DNA of 64,000 nt from Symbiodinium microadriaticum (GCA_001939145.1 LSRX01000717.1:251732-315731), one strand, 5' to 3'. Positions 34,395 through 44,615 are shown, numbered from the stretch's first letter. Made by a program: numbers and translations. Notes: generated from the letters alone by a model not told the origin.

Positions 34395-36570
34395 TGTGCG
34401 CGCCTCCCATTCAGCAGCTGCCGCTCTCCCCGCGTTCGTGGGAGCTTCCGCGTTCGGTGCTGCCTGTGGCTCGGAGCAGGGCTACCTCATCTAAGGCGAC
34501 CCAAACCGACCCAACCTAATCTCGGACTGGACGGTCGGATTAGATTCTTCTGGAGCAGGTCGAATTCCAAGGCCAAGAGAAAACCCAGTACCAGAAATTC
34601 GCTAAACCCGTGCCCGTGGGGGATTTCCATTGGTCTCCGTACCAAACATTTAGCAAAAACTGCTCTGCGCACGCCTGCGCTCCGCCAGGTGGCGCTGCGC
34701 CCACCGCCGCTTCGGGAGCCTGCGCAGCCGGCACAGCCAGTATGTGGAAGTAAAGTTACTAGATGCCCAATGCCCAAGGACACAGCGTAGGTTAGGTTAA
34801 AAAAAACAAGAAAATGAAATCCTGAAAATTAAATCGTTACATCTATGCTGCTATAGGGGTTCCTTCTGATCAGCCCTTCGTCTGCCTCGGCTTGGCTAAG
34901 CTGCCTCTCCCCTCCCCCGCCGCTCCAGGAGCTTCCGCATCCGGCGAGATACTACGCTATGTTAGCCGAGGTTGTTGTAGGCTAGGTTAGGTTGGGTCAA
35001 GTTATGTTGTGGGTCAAGTTATGTTGTCTAGCTGGATCCCTGTAGATTAGGTTGGACTGGGTTAGATAAAGGTTTTGCTAGATTAGATTATGCAGGATTA
35101 GGCTCAGGCGGGAGATATTGTGATTAGATTGGGTTAGGCTGGATGATACTCACTTAGAAAAACATCAGTTGCACTGGATTAATTTGGGATAGATTAGAAT
35201 AGGTTATGCTTGATTAGGCCAGGCTTGGAATGGATTATGTTAGATTAGAAAGCCAAAACAGGAAGCCTTCATTCTTGCAGGCACAACAAACGCCTGTGAA
35301 AATTCCTGCCTATCTCAATACCACATTTTGATGCCGAAACTGTCCTGCGTGCCTCCGCTTCACCAGCTGCCCCGCCCCCCCCCGCAGCTGGGAGAGCTNC
35401 CAACTGGGAGAGCTTCCGCGACCGGCGCAGCCTCCAGCAGGCAGCCAGGTTTCTAGAGCCAAGCGCAGCTTCTCGCCGAAGTTTGTCTCTGTCTTTGTGA
35501 CTCCAATTGTTTCCAATTAGGACCTTAGGGCTAGGGCTAGGGGTTTGGAGTTGAAGTCCGAACCAACGGCTGGACACCGGGAATCAGCGGACTACATTGA
35601 TTAGTATTGGCCACAACGTTGCCAACTCCACTCCTGGTATACAACATGAAGTACTGGAATCGAACCTAACCCAAGACATCTTAACAAGACTTAACCTAAT
35701 CTAACGTAACCTAACCTAATCCAAACAAACCTGACCTAACCTCAGCTAACCTAACCTAGCCTGATCTACACTTGTATTATCTAAAGTAATTTAATCTGAC
35801 CCAACCTAACCTAATCTGACCTAAGACAAGTTAATTTGATTTAACCTAACCTAACCCAATCTACGCTAACATAACCTAACCCAACCCAACCTAACCTAAC
35901 CTGAACCCAAACTAACCTGACCTAATCGCGGCTGCGGAAGCTTCCCGCGTTCGGTGCTGCCTGTAGTTCGGAGCAAGGATACATCATCCAAGCCGATCCA
36001 AACGAACCCAACCTAATCTCCGACTGGCCGGTTAGATTAGATTAGTAATAGTATGGGGCAGGTCAAAACGAAAGCAAGAGAAAATCCAGTACCTGAAATT
36101 CGCCAAACCCGTGCCCGTGGGGATTTCCGCTGATCTCCGTACCAAGCGTTCAGCAAAAGCTGCCATGCGCATGCCTGCGCTCCGCCAGGTGGCCCTGCGC
36201 CCCCTGCCGCTTCGGGAGCCTGCGCAGCCGGCACAGCGGTACGTGCTTGATTAGGGCAGGCTCGAACTGGAGTTTGTTGGATTGCAAGCCCAAAACAGAA
36301 ACCCTTGATTCTTGCAGGCCCAGCAAACGCCCGTGAAAAATCCTGCTTATCTCCATACCACATTTTGATGCCGAAACTGTCCTGCGTGCCTCCGCTTCAC
36401 CAGCTGCCCCTGCCCCCCCCGCAGCTGGGAGAGCTTCCGCGACCGGCACAGCCTCCAGCAGGCAGCCCGGTTTCTAGATCCAAGCGCAGCTTCTTCTGTC
36501 TTCGTGACTCCAGTTGTTTCCAGTTAGGACCTTAGGGCTAGGGGTTTAGAGTTGACCAACGGCTGGACTC
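34395..36570. repeat. Duplicated GC-rich modules (R1 and R2)
   Basis: R1 occurs at about 34430-34742 and 35945-36238, R2 at about 35250-35575 and 36280-36560. Copies are roughly 85-90% identical by eye. Both contain a shared ~70-bp GC-rich core (GCCTCCGCTTCACCAGCTG, then GGGAGCTTCCGCG and CCGGCACAGCC). The core also appears at 34395-34470 and 34880-34960, so it is present about seven times. Confidence 0.7.
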
Positions 36571-36682
36571 CGAGAGACCTCGGCGTCCTTCTCCAGCTCG
36601 TCAGTTTTTGCCGCTGGGGCATCCTGTCAGTGGATACCAAGTGGCACCGACTTGTAGTTAAGTCATTTGAACGCAACCTGAC

Positions 36683-37267
36683 CTGGAACGAGCGGTCCTG
36701 CTTTGCTTTTTTCTGTCGCTTTGCTTCTTTGTCCATTTTCCTGATCATCCTCTCCATCGCCTCCGGGCCCTGCGGCGGGAAAAGCGCATGTCAGCTAGAA
36801 AATAGAAGACCTGCGCCGTTTTCCCTCCGGGGCTTTTATTTTTAATTGAAATCGAATAGCCATAACCTACGCGCTTTGGCGCTGAGCAAGCCACCGCCGA
36901 TTCTTTAGAGTACGATAATGGCAAAACGACAAAACGAGTACAAAGACTATACAAAAAAATATAACTCTTTCACTACTTGTCTTTTGCTTGGCCTAAACCC
37001 CACGGTTCCAATGGAAACCATTCGACCCTGGGATGTCCGACTATAGGTGTAACCTTGAAACCTTGACTGTGGTGTGTGGCTTCATGGTTCAGGCGTCGGA
37101 TTACAGGGTTCAAACATAAATAATGAGTTGGGAGGCGCAGGGCTGAAGGCTTCGGGTCGTGCATGTGGGGTTGACGTGTCAGGGGTTTGGTTGACCTTGC
37201 GCAATCCTGCTATGCACTTCGCCTCTGGGTCCAACAGCTGTCGTTTGCGCACGTACTGCGCCCGCTC
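36683..37267 (-). CDS. Helical protein fragment, two exons
   Basis: Two minus-strand pieces with good splice sites. Exon 37267-37196 follows CCCAG, reads ERAQYVRKRQLLDPEAKC and ends before GTCAAC. Exon 36769-36683 follows GCCGCAG, reads GPEAMERMIRKMDKEAKRQK and continues to SFQ before GTCAGG. Both are in phase 0 and strongly charged and helical, so they would join into a coiled-coil-like segment. The intervening sequence would be a 426-bp intron. No family recognised. It sits inside the satellite block. Confidence 0.4.
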
Positions 37268-39036
37268 CTGGGAAATGACAGGAAGATATGTACTTGAGTA
37301 ATGTAAATTGATTTAAGCCAGCCCAAACCTACATCCGACTTGGGGCTTTCAGAGCAACCGAGTCAACACAGGCACAACCTATGAAAAGTAGACTTTGCTG
37401 GAGAATGGACAAGAAACAGCCGGCGTAGGCTCCGCTGCTGCGCCACCGAAGCTTGCCTGTGACATTGGAATTTAGTCGGGCTCAGCTCATCTGGGGCGCG
37501 ACGCTAGCAAACACCAACCCCACCCGGTTTCACCTATTCCGCAAATGAGTCCGCAGCAGCACAGGAAACTACTGCTGTTGCGTCTGTAACCAACAGATTC
37601 AGCAAACGTGCGCACGCAAGCAGACTCCACCCTAACGTTCCGTCTTGACAGCCTCGCAGCGCTTCCCGGGACCATCCTCCTGCCGAGCAATCAGCCCCCA
37701 AGCTAATACTCTTCCCTGCCCGAAAGTCTTGGACAGTAGCTCAGACCTACAAGTTCAAACTGCGGAGAAGCCGCACATACCTTGAAAACTAGCATGAGCA
37801 AGAGTCCCTCCTCTGCTTAGATTAGAGGTTCGGCGAGCATAGATAGCGGTAGGTCAGATTGCCTGGTTTAGGAAAGAAAAGCTGTGTGGGTCAGGTTAGG
37901 ATAAGGTAGGGCAGGGTGGATTGGGTTGGGTTGGATTGGGTCAGGTTTCAGGCTCGGCTAGAAAAGGGGAGCAGTGGTTCAGTTTAGGTTCGGACAGGTT
38001 GGGTAGGCGACATAGTTCGGACAAATGACTTCAAGTTAGGTCAGGTTAGGTTGGGTAGGTTTTGTTAAAGTCCTTAACATGCCACCCAACCTGACCTACC
38101 CCAACCTATCTCAACCCACCCTGATCGACACTAGCATAATGCGACCCATCCAACGTTTACTCGCAGGAAAACAGAAAGGTAATGTGGCCTCTGTAACCAA
38201 TAGTTTCAGCATGCTTACACGCCAGCAGACTCCAGCCTAGGGAAAAAGCTTGACCACTACTTTCCAAGGTTGGTTGACTAGTCGAAACCGTTGAGGTGTA
38301 AGTGACCCTCCCACTTGCGCTGAGATTGGCCTCTGGCTCCGCGCTGACCTCGCGGCGCGAAGCAGAGGGCAGCTACTCTGATCGATATTTTTCAGGCTAA
38401 GCTAACACAATGTAACCTAATATAACCCAACCTAACATTATGCAAACGAACCAAAACAGACCTAACCCAAGCAAGCCTAAACCTGACATGATGTGAGGAA
38501 CATTCCCAGACCTAACCTGAAAGGGGACCGGACCTAATGCAACCCAATCTGACCTGACCTGAGCTCACCGTTGTCCTTTATGACTGGATCGCAGGAAGTC
38601 GAATCCAGCCGGGCAAAAGCAAGCGAACACGACGACAGCTTGCCTGCGGAGTCCGACCCAAGGTGATCTAGCCTGACCTACCTGAAACTCGGCCCTAACC
38701 CTTGCCTCTTCTGCACCCAATCTAACCAGACCTGCCTTGAAGTTTCGTTTTTGGGTGGATAAGAGGACACACTATCAGCACGGGGATATCGGACCAGAAG
38801 CCAAAGCGGCGGATTCCGCTTCTACGCGACGTGCACTGGCCTGAGGCGTTGGGAATTATTCGCACTAAGTCGGGGTTCAAGTTTGCGTGACAGCAAATAG
38901 CTCTATGTTTTCGATCACTCTTGTGGCTGGTGCTACCATCTTGCCTGGGATCTTGCCTGCCCTAGCAGAACCTTGACGCTGATCACGAGACTCTCTATCC
39001 AGGTCAGGCATTCATTTTCTCACGTCAGGCTATGCT

Positions 39037-39837
39037 TCAATCAGGTCGCATGCGCACGCAAGGGCCGCAACATGGAATCTGGCTGCTCTGATGCGGCAAG
39101 TGCAAAAGCGACAAAACTACAGGTCGACGCCACTGACACGCCGCGACTGTGTCAGTGCAGAGCAGGATGCAGCAGGATCTTGCCGCTGCAGCCAAAGTCC
39201 TCGGCCATTGCCCTCGGCTATCCCATGCGCAGCCCAAAACTCCGGGGAAATTCATTTGCCGGTACAGCTCGCACGGAGTGAGTGCTCGCGGCGATACAAA
39301 GCTCTGCGTAACCGTTGTGTCCTGCGGCCTCTGCGCATGCCAGGTGTAGCGCGTCCTCACCAGGCGATAGGCCACAGCGTCCCGCGTGAAAGGCAACGAA
39401 GCTGACTGGTCCAGACCTTGTTGATGCTCCTGGACCCTGTTGCCCTGGGCACTGGTGTCATCACAGTGAGGACCAGCAAAAGTGTTGCCGTGACCACCGC
39501 TGGCACTGCGGCCCGCAGCAGCGGGATCATGGTCGTTCCCTGCCCTATGCGGCTGCAGCCAAAGTCCGCGGCCTTGATATGGCTCGTGCAAGTTGAGGAG
39601 CCCCACCCTATGGTCCCACGCTTGAGACAAGGACCCTGGCAGGTTCATGCGCAGGAAGATCTCATGAGGAGTAAGAAATCGCTGAGCAGGAAAGCTACGT
39701 TGAATCCCCGTCTCCAACGTGTAGCGCAATCTCAGCAGGTTGGGGGGGTCCATCTCCTGCGTTACCACTGGTTGGGTAGTGGCAGTCTGCCCCTCCTGCA
39801 GCGTCGGCAAGCAGGGAAGGGCAATGCCAGTCTGCAC
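39037..39837 (-). CDS. Hypothetical protein with an internally duplicated module
   Basis: A minus-strand frame of about 266 codons contains the same module twice: SFPAQRFLTPHEIFLRMNLP with AWDHRVG, and SFVSPRALTPCELYRQMNFP with AWDSRG. The likeness extends to the DNA on the plus strand, where both copies share GCTGCAGCCAAAGTCC. L-T-P-x-E-x-x-x-x-M-N-x-P-G is reminiscent of cytosine-5 methyltransferase motif IX, but no catalytic P-C or E-N-V motif is seen, so I give no function. It may be part of a retroelement-related coding unit on the opposite strand to the block at 40-48 kb. Confidence 0.35.
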   Translation of the reverse strand: MQTGIALPCLPTLQEGQTATTQPVVTQEMDPPNLLRLRYTLETGIQRSFPAQRFLTPHEIFLRMNLPGSLSQAWDHRVGLLNLHEPYQGRGLWLQPHRAGNDHDPAAAGRSASGGHGNTFAGPHCDDTSAQGNRVQEHQQGLDQSASLPFTRDAVAYRLVRTRYTWHAQRPQDTTVTQSFVSPRALTPCELYRQMNFPGVLGCAWDSRGQWPRTLAAAARSCCILLCTDTVAACQWRRPVVLSLLHLPHQSSQIPCCGPCVRMRPD

Positions 39838-40064
39838 ACGAGGCTGCGCCGGCAGGCCGGGAACATGCGAAGGGAGCCCAGAGTCCCAACCAAAGGGATC
39901 GGGCCATGAGTTCTGCCACTGTGTAAGTGGAGAATAAGGAGACAGCGCCGAGGCATCGATTCAGAAGATTCATTGTCGTTGACTTCGCGTTCGGCTTCGC
40001 CACTGTCGCCTGCTGGCTGTTGTTCTGGCTCTGAGGAGACAGTAGAACATTGAGAAACTCTTGG

Positions 40065-40384
40065 ATGAGCCTAAGAGGATGCTGGATTCTCGCCCCAGGG
40101 GAGCCACAGATGACCATGTCACTGAATGGCTCAACACATTCAAGACCAAGCCAGACTTTAAAGGCAAACATCCTCAGCTGGTCAAGTATCTGAAAACGGT
40201 TCAAGATTTGCTCAAGAAAGGCACTGCCAAAGACGAAATAGTCTCGGCAGCGATTCGCTTTGGCTTAGATGCCAAACTGGCATCTCGCCTCTCGCTGAAG
40301 AACCTCTCAGCCACTATAGCTGTGGCACAGTTTGAGGCAGCCTGCCTGACTAGCGATGAAGTGCTCGCATCTGGCCTCACATGA
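40065..40384 (+). CDS. First frame of the retroelement block
   Basis: An open frame of about 107 codons, read from LDEPKRMLDS at 40065; there is no ATG at this point, so the start is open. It is hydrophilic and helical (VKYLKTVQDLLKKGTAKDE). It overlaps the endonuclease frame by 29 bp (ATG at 40356, stop at 40384) in another frame. It may be the N-terminal part of one polyprotein after a frame change, or a separate small protein. No domain recognised. Confidence 0.4.
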
Positions 40385-42002
40385 AAGAAGTGCCTTCAAA
40401 GCGGACATATGTCAGTTGGGACAAGCAGTCACCTTTTTTCTGCATGAGTGCCCGGGCTTCAACAAACAATCTATGTTGCGGGCCCAGGGCCTACTGCACC
40501 TTCTCCTTCTGTTTTACTTTCAAGATGGATCCTTCACATCCTATGCTGAAGTGATTCGATCCAAACTTCGGTGCTTCAAAGTCCATCCGATGGACTACAC
40601 GTGGCCGAGGTTTCAATCCCAAAATGCTGTATATATGAAAGCTGCAGTGGATTGGCGCCATTTTTCAAGTGTCGAACAGTATCGGCAGCCTTCCACCTTC
40701 ATGTATATTGGATCTACAAGCCAGTCAGTTATTCGACGAGAGTCTAATAGACTCTCGGTAGCCAAGAAGTTGGCCACCGGCGGAGAGGCTCAAGCAGAGC
40801 TAGCCATCCGATACTGGGTCTCCAATGATTGCTTACAACAGTATACTTTGTTTCTTCTTACTCCGTGCTCATCGTACAGAGAAGCATGGATCACAGAACA
40901 TTGCCTTATAGGGATGTGGCAACCAAAGCTCAACCACCCCTATATAATGTCATTTTTGAAACGAAGTGCCTTGGGATTTCGTCCCAACAAGCACATACGC
41001 AACACAGTATCGTCAAAGTTTGGTTTGCGGTTGTGGAGGAAGCTGCGAAAGAAGCTTCACACCCAACTCCAACCGGAACAGTTTCAGTTAAAGCGTCGGC
41101 AAGCATGGGAGATCCTATTCAATCTCACTTGCTTCAATCGGGCCCCCTTTGAAGAGGCCAAAAGACTGCGAAGTGGCCGGTATGTACCAGACGAAATCTA
41201 CTCGCTCATTAGGCTGAGCAACTGTCTCGAGGAACCAGGCAAGAGCAAAGCTCGCAAGATCCTCAAATCTGTCTGTGTGTACAGGAATATGACCTGGCCA
41301 AAATCAGCCATGGGACTTCAACTCCGATTTACCTCTCATCCCAGCTTTTGCTCGGAAGTGTCGGCATGGATCAGAAAACAGGTCCTCAGCCACAAGTACA
41401 TACTGGTCCCATTTCATCTTCCACTTTTCAAGATCAGAGAAGGACCACATCAAACTTTGAAAGACTTTCTCCACAATTTCAATCAGTGGGATGCCTGGCT
41501 GCAACATCACTCTATTGATGATGTGCAGTGCCCTTGCAGCAAGTTTGCTGCACAGTTACCGGAATCGTGCATGACCCATGGTCATGTCGTTGCAGGCATC
41601 GAACAACTAGGTTGCCTGCATCACTCGTTTGAAAAGATAGGCTCCGGAAGTGCTGCTTCTGCCTTTTTTCCGGCGAAGCACGAATTTTTCAAGCACAACT
41701 TCAAGATGTTTTCTTCTTGGAGGAGAAAACACGGTTTTCCTCAAGCCTTGGAGCCTGAATTTCGAGCCCTTCTCCAAGTCCAATGGGAGAAGCATGTACA
41801 GCAATTGAGCCGAGAAGCCAGGCTCACATGGAAGGATGTTTCTGCTGCACGAAGCTTGCTTCACCGACATTTCGTGGTGCACTGCGAGGACCACGAACCT
41901 AATCATCTGATGATTTACTGTCCCCATGCAGTTCTACTTTCAAGCTGCCTTGCGAACTTGGCGGGACCCAGCTGTCTTCGAACCTGTGGAAGGCTCAGTT
42001 GA
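40356..42002 (+). CDS. GIY-YIG endonuclease of a Penelope-like retroelement
   Basis: The GIY-YIG fold nicks DNA and is the endonuclease of Penelope-like elements. In this 548-codon frame, residues 113-195 show the fold: FMYIGSTS (Y-I-G motif, 117-119), RRESNRL (catalytic Arg about 127-128), REAWITEH (conserved Glu about 176-181) and QPKLNHP (Asn 193). The first GIY half is degenerate. A later CPCSKF plus HGH and YCPH cluster (about 395-525) could bind zinc. The reading frame breaks near 41924, where one extra base in a C run shifts the downstream sequence to another frame. The reverse transcriptase follows at once, so the endonuclease is N-terminal, as in the permuted Chlamys-type Penelope-like elements of algae and protists. 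Nuclease family: good; subfamily: inferred. Confidence 0.7.
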   Translation: MKCSHLASHERSAFKADICQLGQAVTFFLHECPGFNKQSMLRAQGLLHLLLLFYFQDGSFTSYAEVIRSKLRCFKVHPMDYTWPRFQSQNAVYMKAAVDWRHFSSVEQYRQPSTFMYIGSTSQSVIRRESNRLSVAKKLATGGEAQAELAIRYWVSNDCLQQYTLFLLTPCSSYREAWITEHCLIGMWQPKLNHPYIMSFLKRSALGFRPNKHIRNTVSSKFGLRLWRKLRKKLHTQLQPEQFQLKRRQAWEILFNLTCFNRAPFEEAKRLRSGRYVPDEIYSLIRLSNCLEEPGKSKARKILKSVCVYRNMTWPKSAMGLQLRFTSHPSFCSEVSAWIRKQVLSHKYILVPFHLPLFKIREGPHQTLKDFLHNFNQWDAWLQHHSIDDVQCPCSKFAAQLPESCMTHGHVVAGIEQLGCLHHSFEKIGSGSAASAFFPAKHEFFKHNFKMFSSWRRKHGFPQALEPEFRALLQVQWEKHVQQLSREARLTWKDVSAARSLLHRHFVVHCEDHEPNHLMIYCPHAVLLSSCLANLAGPSCLRTCGRLS

Positions 42003-42014
42003 GCAACTATCCAC

Positions 42015-43084
42015 TTGGGTCCTGGATCGATGGGGCATAAACCCCTCGGGTACCCTTCCAGTTGGATTCATTTTCTCAAACGCAAGAAAGAATTCCTGAA
42101 GGGGAGGACGATAATTTCGTACTCCAACAGTTGCATCAAGGAACTGCTGAAAGCAGCTTCCCAAGCCATACTTCTCATGATTCGATTGGTGTGGCCAGAT
42201 CAGCTATGGGGCTGGCAACCACGCCCCAGCTGTGGAAGAACATGCACAGATTTTTGCATCGTGTTCATCCCACCATCCACCTAGCAGAAGTCAATGACGA
42301 CCTGGTGGGTTTCTTCAATTCGGTGCCCAGGCAGCAAATCCTGGACTCTCTGTCAGCTCTGATAGAGCTCTACCAGCACAGAGAGTATCCACAGCACATT
42401 TCCGTATGTCTTCAGAAGCGACCCAACTGTGAATCAGCATGGCCCGGAAAGCCCCGAGCCAGAGGTGCCAAGCACATCCGGTTTCTGCATGTTTCTGATT
42501 TGATTGACATCGTCAAAGTATCATTTGAAGCGGGGGTTTTCACTACCCTCGGACTGCTCTTCCGGCAGCACAGGGGAACTTGTATAGGGAACCAGATTTC
42601 TCCTGTTCTCAGCAGCTTACCCGTCATCCAGCGCGAATCCAGCTGGCAGCGGGAGTGGGCACAGTTTTTGAACTCAGCCAGGTATTTCGACACTGCCGCC
42701 TCGGAGCTGTTTATCTGCAGATATGTCGATAACAGGCTGATCCTGTGTGATGAAACAGTACTTTCTCACCAGTGCTTAACTGACTTACAACACCTCTCCT
42801 TTTACGGGGGGACGATCCAGCTTGAGGAAGTGACCAATCATCAGTTTTTGGGGTTTCGACTCAATGCTGCCAACAGGACAGTGACCTACATTCAGCCTGA
42901 ACAGGCTTGGTCCATCCGAAGTCCTCTTTCAGCAGGCAGCTGGTCGGCCAGGATTTCAGGGTTTCTCTCCCGCAAAGCCCTGATTGTACAGTACTCCTGG
43001 CCTCCGAACGAAAGATTTCAACAAGTGCAAGCACTTCGAAACCTGTACATAGCCCGAGGATTTCCTGACAGTGTCTTGCCCTGA
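42015..43084 (+). CDS. Reverse transcriptase of the Penelope-like element
   Basis: Reverse transcriptases copy element RNA into DNA. Counting from 42062, motif A is NDDLVGFF (residues 78-85), motif B is RGTCIGNQISPVLSSL (171-186), motif C is CRYVDNRLIL (219-228), and a thumb-side FLGFRLN lies at 262-268. In motif C the second aspartate of the usual x-D-D is replaced by Asn. The N-terminal fingers are readable only by changing frame between 42015 and 42200 (KRKKEFLKGRTIISY in one frame, TPQLWKNMHRFLHR in the next). The upstream end is therefore damaged or sequenced with indels. The element is probably no longer autonomous. Confidence 0.75.
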
Positions 43085-43218
43085 CAAACACTGCATTCAA
43101 GAGTGTGAACTTGTACGCACACTCCCACCGAGTTACATCTTTCATCTATTTCGCTGTCCAGTGCCAACTGTGGTTCTAGCATTGACATAGCACTGGTGAC
43201 ACTTCGCTGGGTGGAGCC

Positions 43219-43830
43219 ATGGCCGATGTGTCTGATTTGTCTGATGTCGACGACCGTATCTTCAACTTCGTCGTGTTTCGCCACCATCTGATTCACTTCT
43301 ACCTCTCCTTTCCTGAAATGCGATTTGAGGGTGAGATCTTCGGCCCTCATGAAAATGTCTTACACCAGGACCCTCCAACGAGGCACCAAATTGCAGACCT
43401 CGGTGTAGCCATTGAGGGCCAACGACGATTAGACCGAGAAGTCGACCGACTAGGTCATCGCATTCTTCAAGACCTTCGGGTCACCTTTAGGCACCTGTCT
43501 TCGCGAGCAAGACCGGGACCAGCGAGTTTCAAGTATTGTGTTTATACTATGATTGTACAGCACCCTAAAATTTTCGTTCCGGTGTCCTATGTGTCACCAG
43601 CCATGCCACTTTTGACGATTTATGCTTCAGTTTGCAAAGAGTGGAACCGAGCCATCTCAGCTGTGGTAGAATGCCACAACATGCTCAACTTTCGACACAT
43701 TTGGATGTGCTCGCAAACTCGGAGTATCGTCAGTTTCTGGGTCCATGAGCCGGTTACGGACAGGTTCCGGTTCCACGCTGACTTAATATCGGAACTTCGT
43801 CTCCTGATCACCAGGAGTTCAGTACAGTGA
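43219..43830 (+). CDS. Accessory protein with F-box-like segment
   Basis: A plus-strand ATG frame of 203 codons beginning 135 bp after the reverse transcriptase stop. It opens MADVSDLSDVDD. It has a charged helix around RRLDREVDRLGHRILQDLR. Near residue 133 it reads MPLLTIYASVCKEWNRAIS, where the I/L-x-x-V-C-K-x-W pattern resembles the second half of an F-box (the SKP1-binding helix of ubiquitin ligase adaptors). The first half of an F-box is not clear. Same strand and spacing as its neighbours suggest one transcription unit with the retroelement, but this is inference. Confidence 0.4.
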   Translation: MADVSDLSDVDDRIFNFVVFRHHLIHFYLSFPEMRFEGEIFGPHENVLHQDPPTRHQIADLGVAIEGQRRLDREVDRLGHRILQDLRVTFRHLSSRARPGPASFKYCVYTMIVQHPKIFVPVSYVSPAMPLLTIYASVCKEWNRAISAVVECHNMLNFRHIWMCSQTRSIVSFWVHEPVTDRFRFHADLISELRLLITRSSVQ

Positions 43831-43849
43831 TTTCAACTGACACTTTGAC

Positions 43850-44460
43850 TTGTTAGCTCGAAGCCTTTTTGCAAAGTTTCCGATTCCAAAAGACTGCGGT
43901 TCAGTCTGTTTCATGGCACCAGTTGCAGTGCAAGTCTCAGGTGCTTTCCTTTCACTGCCGCTCAGCTCACTTCCTGGCAGCTTTGATCCAACTCTGTCCC
44001 CAGCCATGGACTGTTTTGAGCTCTCTTCGCTGTGCTCGGAAGAAACCAGCTCATGGCACTCGGCATTCGAGCCAGTTTCGGACAAACCAAAGACATCGAA
44101 ATCATCGTCTTCTACCTTAGGGGCCATCGAAAGAGAATCTCCCAAAGACATTTCGTCCGAAGGTGTTGGAAAATCCAAACACAAGAAGGACATCAAGAAG
44201 TGCAAAATTCTTCCAAACAGAAGCACAAGAAGAGCAAGAAGCAATCGTCCCATTCTTCTCTTCAATCTGACTCCTGCCCTGTAGTGTTGAACAACCAAAC
44301 CCAGGAGTCCTGTACAGTTTTTCTCGAACTGGGTGATCCCATGCAGTTTCATCGTCCTTTGCCAGCAGGCAAAGTATGTGCTAAGATGCTCGTCAGAGCA
44401 AAGTACAGATGTGAGTGTCACTTTTTACTATCCAGCCAGTGCCCAAGCAGAGCATAAACT
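43850..44460 (+). CDS. Ser/Lys-rich hypothetical protein, frame-broken
   Basis: Two plus-strand frames together cover this span. The first (43850-44284) has an acidic Ser-rich part (CFELSSLCSEETSSW) and ends in a basic run (KSKHKKDIKK). The second continues KHKKSKKQSSHSSLQSDSC and then VFLELGDPMQFHRPLPAG. The shared KHKK motif suggests a frame change or duplication near 44180-44230. A long minus-strand frame over the same span looks less natural. No family recognised. Confidence 0.3.
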
Positions 44461-44615
44461 TTTGTACAGATTCTGCACTTTGTCGGATGTGCAAACAAAG
44501 TCACCCAACAAGTGCACCAGCCAGAGCCTGCTCTCGTTTTTTTCACTATCTTGCAAGTTCACTATCGCAGCCTTTTGTGATCTACGTGTCTTGGGCCTTC
44601 GTAAGTTCCTGAGCC

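Larger units (their letters stand above)
30220..38720. repeat. AACCT/AGGTT degenerate satellite mosaic
   Basis: An 8.5-kb gene-poor block built on degenerate CCTAACC pentamers. The plus strand carries CCTAACC at about 30400-30870, 31080-31580, 33280-33680, 35650-35930 and 38400-38720. It carries GGTTAGG at about 30890-31060, 34960-35240 and 37840-38060. Between these blocks lie duplicated unique modules and small coding fragments. The pentamer resembles the arthropod telomere unit TTAGG, but here it is dispersed and degenerate, and it alternates in orientation. Confidence 0.8.

Noticed and set aside
30220-38720. A true telomere or chromosome end
   Set aside because: The AACCT units are degenerate, switch strand repeatedly and are followed by ordinary genes on both sides.
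39037-39837. Cytosine-5 DNA methyltransferase
   Set aside because: Only a motif IX-like stretch is seen; catalytic Pro-Cys and Glu-Asn-Val motifs are missing, so no function was assigned.
43819-44421. Minus-strand frame of 200 codons opposite the accessory genes
   Set aside because: Composition is less natural than the plus-strand frames, which have matching KHKK motifs and the same direction as the block.
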